A stretch of 64,000 bases of DNA, taken from contig NW_006768766.1 in NCBI RefSeq assembly GCF_000204055.1, forward strand, positions 652,706 to 716,705, written 5' to 3'. A program made the position numbers and the translations under genes. Under the pieces are notes generated by a model that did no database searches, was not told the DNA's origin, and worked only from the letters and a program-made list of their open reading frames with translations. The stretch is from Melampsora larici-populina 98AG31 (taxonomy: Eukaryota; Basidiomycota; Pucciniomycetes; Pucciniales; Melampsoraceae). This document shows, piece by piece, positions 59,836 to 64,000 of the stretch (positions within the stretch are counted from its first letter, which is position 1; each line of letters starts with the position of its first letter).

Positions 59836-60330
59836 GAGCTGATTGGTTTTAAACAGAAGATGTTCAAGTTGAAGAGCAAGACATACCATTGGTAGGTTCA
59901 TCAATTTCAGAAGAGTTAGGTGAGTGATTCATGACTACACTTTTTTGTTTGTTAGGCTTTTTTGTAGTCATCATTGGCATCTCTTCATCTTCATCTTCAT
60001 CGATGACAGATGGAGGGATTGATGTAGTTTCTCTGACTTGATCGCTTGCTACTGGATCAGATTTGGTATCTGGTTTAGATTTGACCGTCGTACTAGAACT
60101 TGAGGTAGAAGACTTTGATTGAAAAAAGGACTGTTTAGGATCAGAAAAAAGAAATGAGTTAGCTGAAAAGTAAATGATGTTGATGATAGGAAACAAGACA
60201 GTCAACTGACGCCTAGGGTGACTTGCTTCATCTTGGCTTTTTGAGTTGAGCTAGAATCCCCTTTATTGTTGCTGTTTGTAGGATTATTTCGACTTTGAGA
60301 GTTTAGATTACTTTTAGGTGTTGGTGGCAT
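59836..60330 (-). pseudogene. duplicated 5' fragment of MSH6
   Basis: Corresponds to MSH6 exons 1-2 and flanking intron (45884-46372). It keeps the KQSFF PCNA-box-like motif, the acidic DEDEDEE run and the [10 protein letters not shown] end. The downstream exons of MSH6 are absent, so no repair protein can be made. Confidence 0.9.
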
Positions 60331-60767
60331 TTTGATTTGTTGGTGATGGATTGGTTGTGAATCTGATGGGTTTGATGTTTGAAATGGTAAACAGACTCAA
60401 GTCATCAACCAAGATTCAAGAAATTAGAAAACTTTGACAAATCTTGGATTGATCAACCTGTAAACCTTGACCCAATTCAAATTTCACGGTCAATACAACC
60501 ACACTAAATCACTCAATCCACTTCATCATCAAAGGAATATCATAGGCTACCTTCAATGATTATCAGAATTAGATCTGGTTTAATTAGCTTCCAGTACGCA
60601 AACTTGAACCAAATGGAAACATCAAGGCCAAGGCTGGTATTGTGAATGAAGTGAAGGGATACGTGTGATACAAGGATATGTATGCAAAGAGTGAGTGATA
60701 TTGGTGTGGTCACGTGACAGGGTTGAAGTCGCGTCAAACTATTTTAGAGAGTCACTTGGGTTGCGTT

Positions 60768-62737
60768 ATGTTTCTGAACTTGACCATCATCATGAGCTCA
60801 CTAACTCATTCAGCAAGACCTTCAACTTCACAAGAAATCTCAAGACTAACTCAAACTTTAATGGAATCAGAGATTCCTAAGCAATCAAATAAACAACGCT
60901 ATCAGTCAAATATCCGTAAAGGATGATCAAGGAGAGTCCGGAGAGATGTTTGTGATGATAGTAGGTTGTTTTGTGAGAAAAACTTTAATGATGAATGAAG
61001 AAAAACATTAAAGCTATCTCAAGAGAAATTTGATAAACTAGGTGTGACGGTACAAGTCATGGTTAGGTTTGAGACAAAAGGTTTTGAGTGAAACAAGAGT
61101 GGTACAAATCACTATGTCTATATAAGTTTTAGTACGCACAAAAACAAAGAAAAGAAGTACAGCTGTTTCAACAAAGATTGTTTTTTTTTGAAAATCTCGC
61201 CAATGTGCAAAAGCTGGGTTTTGTCCTGTTTTGTCCCTCACTCAATTTTGTCTCTCCGCTAATTGGAAGAATACAGAAAAGAATAAACCTGTAAATCAAG
61301 TTTTGTCTCTGGTTTTACCCGCTGCGGAGACAACTTTCTCCAAAAAAAGTTGTCAACCTTTCTTGAAACGGCTGTAATAAAATAGAAATACTGCATAAAG
61401 CAAACACGTCTGTGATTTGGTTCCAACAAACTTGTATTTGAATCATATCTCAATTCATCTTAAACATCATCACTGCAAAACAAAATCAACTTCAACTTCA
61501 ATTTGATTTAATCTTTAATTTCATATTTGATTCTAATCAACATCAACCCAAGATCACTTCAAATCAATTCAAACCAATCATTCAATCTATCTTACAAACT
61601 ATCAATCATCATCATAACACTCACCATCGTCATCAATTACCATTTCCACTCTATGCTTCTATTTTGAAAACTTATCAAGATTTGACTATCTTTGATTTAC
61701 AAAATACATCCAACTTGAACCAACTACCATATTCGGATCTAGTCTTAAAGGATGAAACCAAATTCAACATCTTATTCAATCTAAATCCAAACCCAACCTT
61801 ACCTTTAAATTTACTTACTATTTTGAATTTAAGTTGGTATACTACATTTTCAGATCAAGATTTAAATATCATTCACTTGTCATTAAAACATTCATTAATT
61901 ATTCTTAGATTGGATTACACTTCGATCACTGATTTAGGTATCTTTAATTTATCTCGTGAAGTCAATTTAAACAAACTTGAACCATTCGGATCTGGCCTTG
62001 AAGAAAATGATTTAAATTATCTAAGAATGGATGAACGATCGAATTGGAACAAACTGACTTTTTTGAGTCTTAAAGGTTTAAAATCCATTACCGATAAAGC
62101 TTTGGTTTATTTATCTAGGTTTCCAAACTTAGGATTCATTGATTTAAACTCGACCTCTTGTACTCTTGCTTCTTGTCAAATCTTGAACAAATCTATCATG
62201 AAAACGTACCAAAAACTTCATCCGCATCCACCATCTACTTCTCATTCGTCTATCGTCTTAAAACAATTCCATCACCCAAACTCTAATTTCCAGCTTGATT
62301 TCTTTTCAAGTCAATTCACTTTATCTGAAAAGTTTTTCCAGTTTATGAAGTGGTTAGAACCTGATGGGTTTGATGATCATTGGTATGAAGTTTTTCAAAT
62401 TAATTGGATAGATCAAGATGATCGACCGACAAATCAATTCCAATCCACTTATCAATCTGCTAAACTACATGAACATAAATTGTTTTTTCATAAATCTATT
62501 CAACTTGAACCTTTGGACACTACAATTGATCCTTCACTTTGTTTAATCATTGATTATCCATTTAAACCAATTTGATGGAACCCTACTGAAGTTTCTAAAA
62601 CAACTTCAAGCCATGTTGATCATCAAGTTAAAGTTAAAAGAAATTGAAAGTCTTTGGATAGGTTGGGTTTGAATGATGATTTATCTTTACTTGAATCTTA
62701 TAAATCTAAAAAAACTAAAACAATTCATCATCCCTAA
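60768..62737 (+). pseudogene. duplicated LRR-like gene, interrupted
   Basis: Diverged copy of 46807-48201. The ATG at 60768 is kept, but a 568-bp insertion (60859-61426) splits the N-terminal part. After it the frame is largely kept (LLTILNLSWYTTFSDQDLNI and so on), with a premature TGA near 62573-62575 and a further TGA near 62646. It is not a functional gene. Confidence 0.9.
60859..61426. mobile_element. 568-bp insertion with 7-bp target duplication
   Basis: CAAACTT occurs on both sides (60852-60858 and 61427-61433) but once in the intact copy. The inserted DNA has no long frame; it contains a TCTATATAAG TATA-like box near 61115. Terminal inverted repeats are weak at best, so the class is unknown. 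Confidence 0.75.
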
Positions 62738-62827
62738 GCTTCTTAGTTTATTTTCATATCATTCATGTGTGTATTTCTAAATGATCAAGTGTACAAAAAA
62801 ATGTCTCATTCTTGTACGGATTGTTAA

Positions 62828-62972
62828 GGGCGTGTTCACTTAAGCAATTTCTGGTGAGAAATCACATTCTGCAAAATTTAAAGTGTTTATTTGGTGGTGC
62901 ATGTTTCATTTTTGCATTAAAAAAATTACAGAATGTGATTTCTGGTCAGAAATTCCTTAAGTGAACGTGTCC
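62828..62972. mobile_element. 145-bp TAA-type MITE, best-preserved copy
   Basis: GGGCGTGTTCACTTAAGCAA at the left and, in reverse, GGACACGTTCACTTAAGGAA at the right, followed on both sides by AAATCACATTCTG. TAA flanks each end (62825-62827 and 62973-62975). Too short to code; likely mobilised by a PIF/Harbinger transposase (inference). Confidence 0.9.
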
Positions 62973-62982
62973 TAAGCTTTAC

Positions 62983-63117
62983 TAAGCCCCTTTTCTGATA
63001 TGGCCATGTCTGCTCTGAAAGAGGGGCTTAGGGATTACTTATATGCCAACTCTGAGCTCAGACCAGCAGGACTTCCAAGCACTTTTGTTGGAGATCCCTT
63101 GTTGATCAGGGCTCTAA
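62983..63117. repeat. hairpin repeat block between two MITEs
   Basis: TAAGCCCCTTTTCTGATATG pairs with GAAAGAGGGGCTTA (62983-63030). It is followed by the CTGAGCTCAGACCAGCAGGA and GATCAGGGCTCTAA block also seen after 48299. Confidence 0.75.
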
Positions 63118-63250
63118 GGGCGGGTTCACTTGAGCAATTTCTGGTCAGAAATCACATTCTGTCAATTTTTTAATGCAAAAAAGAACCATGCACCACAAAA
63201 TAGAAACTTTAAATTTTGCAGAATGTGATTTCTCAACAGAAATTGCTTAC
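63118..63250. mobile_element. second MITE of the same family, inverted interior
   Basis: After TAA it begins GGGCGGGTTCACTTGAGCAA. The interior runs in the opposite direction (AAGAACCATGCACCAC), and the right end is truncated after AGAAATTGCTTA. Confidence 0.8.
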
Positions 63251-64000
63251 AGCTGTTGTGAGAACTATTGGTAACTTTTCAGGTGATGTGTGTTGCCAAG
63301 TTTTAACTCGTCAGGCAAAAACTGGTTCAAAACTTGACTTTGGACTCAAACTTTGCTGACAGTCATTGCGTACAAAAGCCAGCTGTATTGACAGCTGTCA
63401 AACTCCCAACTGAACTGGCCCAAGCTTTGTCTCGCACGCTCTCATATGTTCTCAATGTGGGCTCTGAGTATATAATTCTTCTTAGAGTGTGTTTTCAAGC
63501 TTATGTTGTACTGTGGTTAGCACCTACGGTTGCAATGTATACGCACTGCTTGCAGACTCTTGTGTTTGAGTCCGGGTGACCATTGTTTTTAAAGACTCTT
63601 TCCCTTGATTTTAATCCAAAGTCCAAGTCATCATATATTTTAGTTTTGATATGGTTGTGCTTTTGTTTGGGGCGTGAAGAAGACATTTTGAACTTGTTTA
63701 CCACTGCGTCAAAAATTGTCTTATGAAAACAGTTGCAACATCAAAACTTAAAAAATGTTGCATTAGAGGTTTGAACCCCAATATAGTCAGAGGTCTCAAC
63801 ATGGAAGTCAACACGCTCTGCAGCAAGACAAGCTAATTGGTTGTGAGAGCAGGGCATTTAGAAGTATATGATCTGTTAAAAACTTAGCATCATGCGGGCC
63901 AAAGGGCTGGCATGTTCAACTCAAAGTTTGACAGCTGTCAACATACTGGCATGAGTATCAACAAAGTTTAAGTCAAAAACTGGGTTTTGCAAAGTAATGA
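63251..64000. other. no gene seen
   Basis: Repeated CAGCTGTCAA-type motifs occur (63391, about 63930) but no coding region, RNA gene or element border could be supported. Confidence 0.5.

Noticed and set aside
61664..62575. 303-residue LRR-like ORF as a functional gene
   Set aside because: Its first codon is TTG, not ATG. The true start lies before a 568-bp insertion and the end is a premature stop.
63750..63800. possible tRNA T-arm (GGTTTGAACCCC)
   Set aside because: No matching acceptor stem, anticodon arm or D-arm could be built around it.

Overview
The window looks like nuclear DNA of an intron-rich, AT-rich basidiomycete. A rust fungus (Pucciniales) is my best guess. That is an inference from short GT-AG introns of about 50-100 bp, a KDZ-type transposon with CxC5/CxC6-like cysteine clusters, copia and DIRS/Ngaro-like retroelements, many small inverted-repeat elements, and predicted secreted cysteine-rich proteins. 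No rRNA, tRNA or CRISPR was recognised.

Genes I could reconstruct across introns: the 3' end of an unknown gene (2-462); a cytochrome-b5-like MAPR/Dap1 protein (3875-4736, -), divergent from VPS16 of the HOPS/CORVET tethers (4974-8249, +); an OPT-family oligopeptide transporter in many small exons (21550-26206, -); the ABC-F ATPase GCN20 (28047-30997, -); the DENN-type protein AFI1 (32163-35909, +); and the mismatch-repair ATPase MSH6 (41339-46372, -), divergent from an LRR-like protein gene (46807-48201, +). These are housekeeping genes for sterol/haem handling, vacuolar fusion, nutrient uptake, translation control, polarity/vesicle traffic and DNA repair. They do not form a pathway.

Between them lie mobile-element islands. 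8583-15625 is a KDZ-family DNA transposon with an apparently intact 657-residue minus-strand gene and unknown plus-strand companion genes. 19288-21010 is a decayed copia element. 26628-27753, 37483-39267, 39959-40471, 53593-53924 and several copies of a ~145 bp family are non-autonomous terminal-inverted-repeat elements, some with clear TAA or TA target duplications.

The most unusual part is 45.9-62.8 kb. It holds (i) a 3.05 kb palindrome with two 1390-bp arms that appear to differ at one base, each carrying the same predicted secreted nine-cysteine protein, with different C-termini because the arms end inside the reading frames; (ii) a DIRS/Ngaro-like tyrosine-recombinase retroelement cut off inside its recombinase; and (iii), starting exactly at that cut, a diverged second copy of the MSH6 5' end, its shared promoter and the LRR-like gene, now a pseudogene interrupted by a 568-bp insertion with a 7-bp target duplication.
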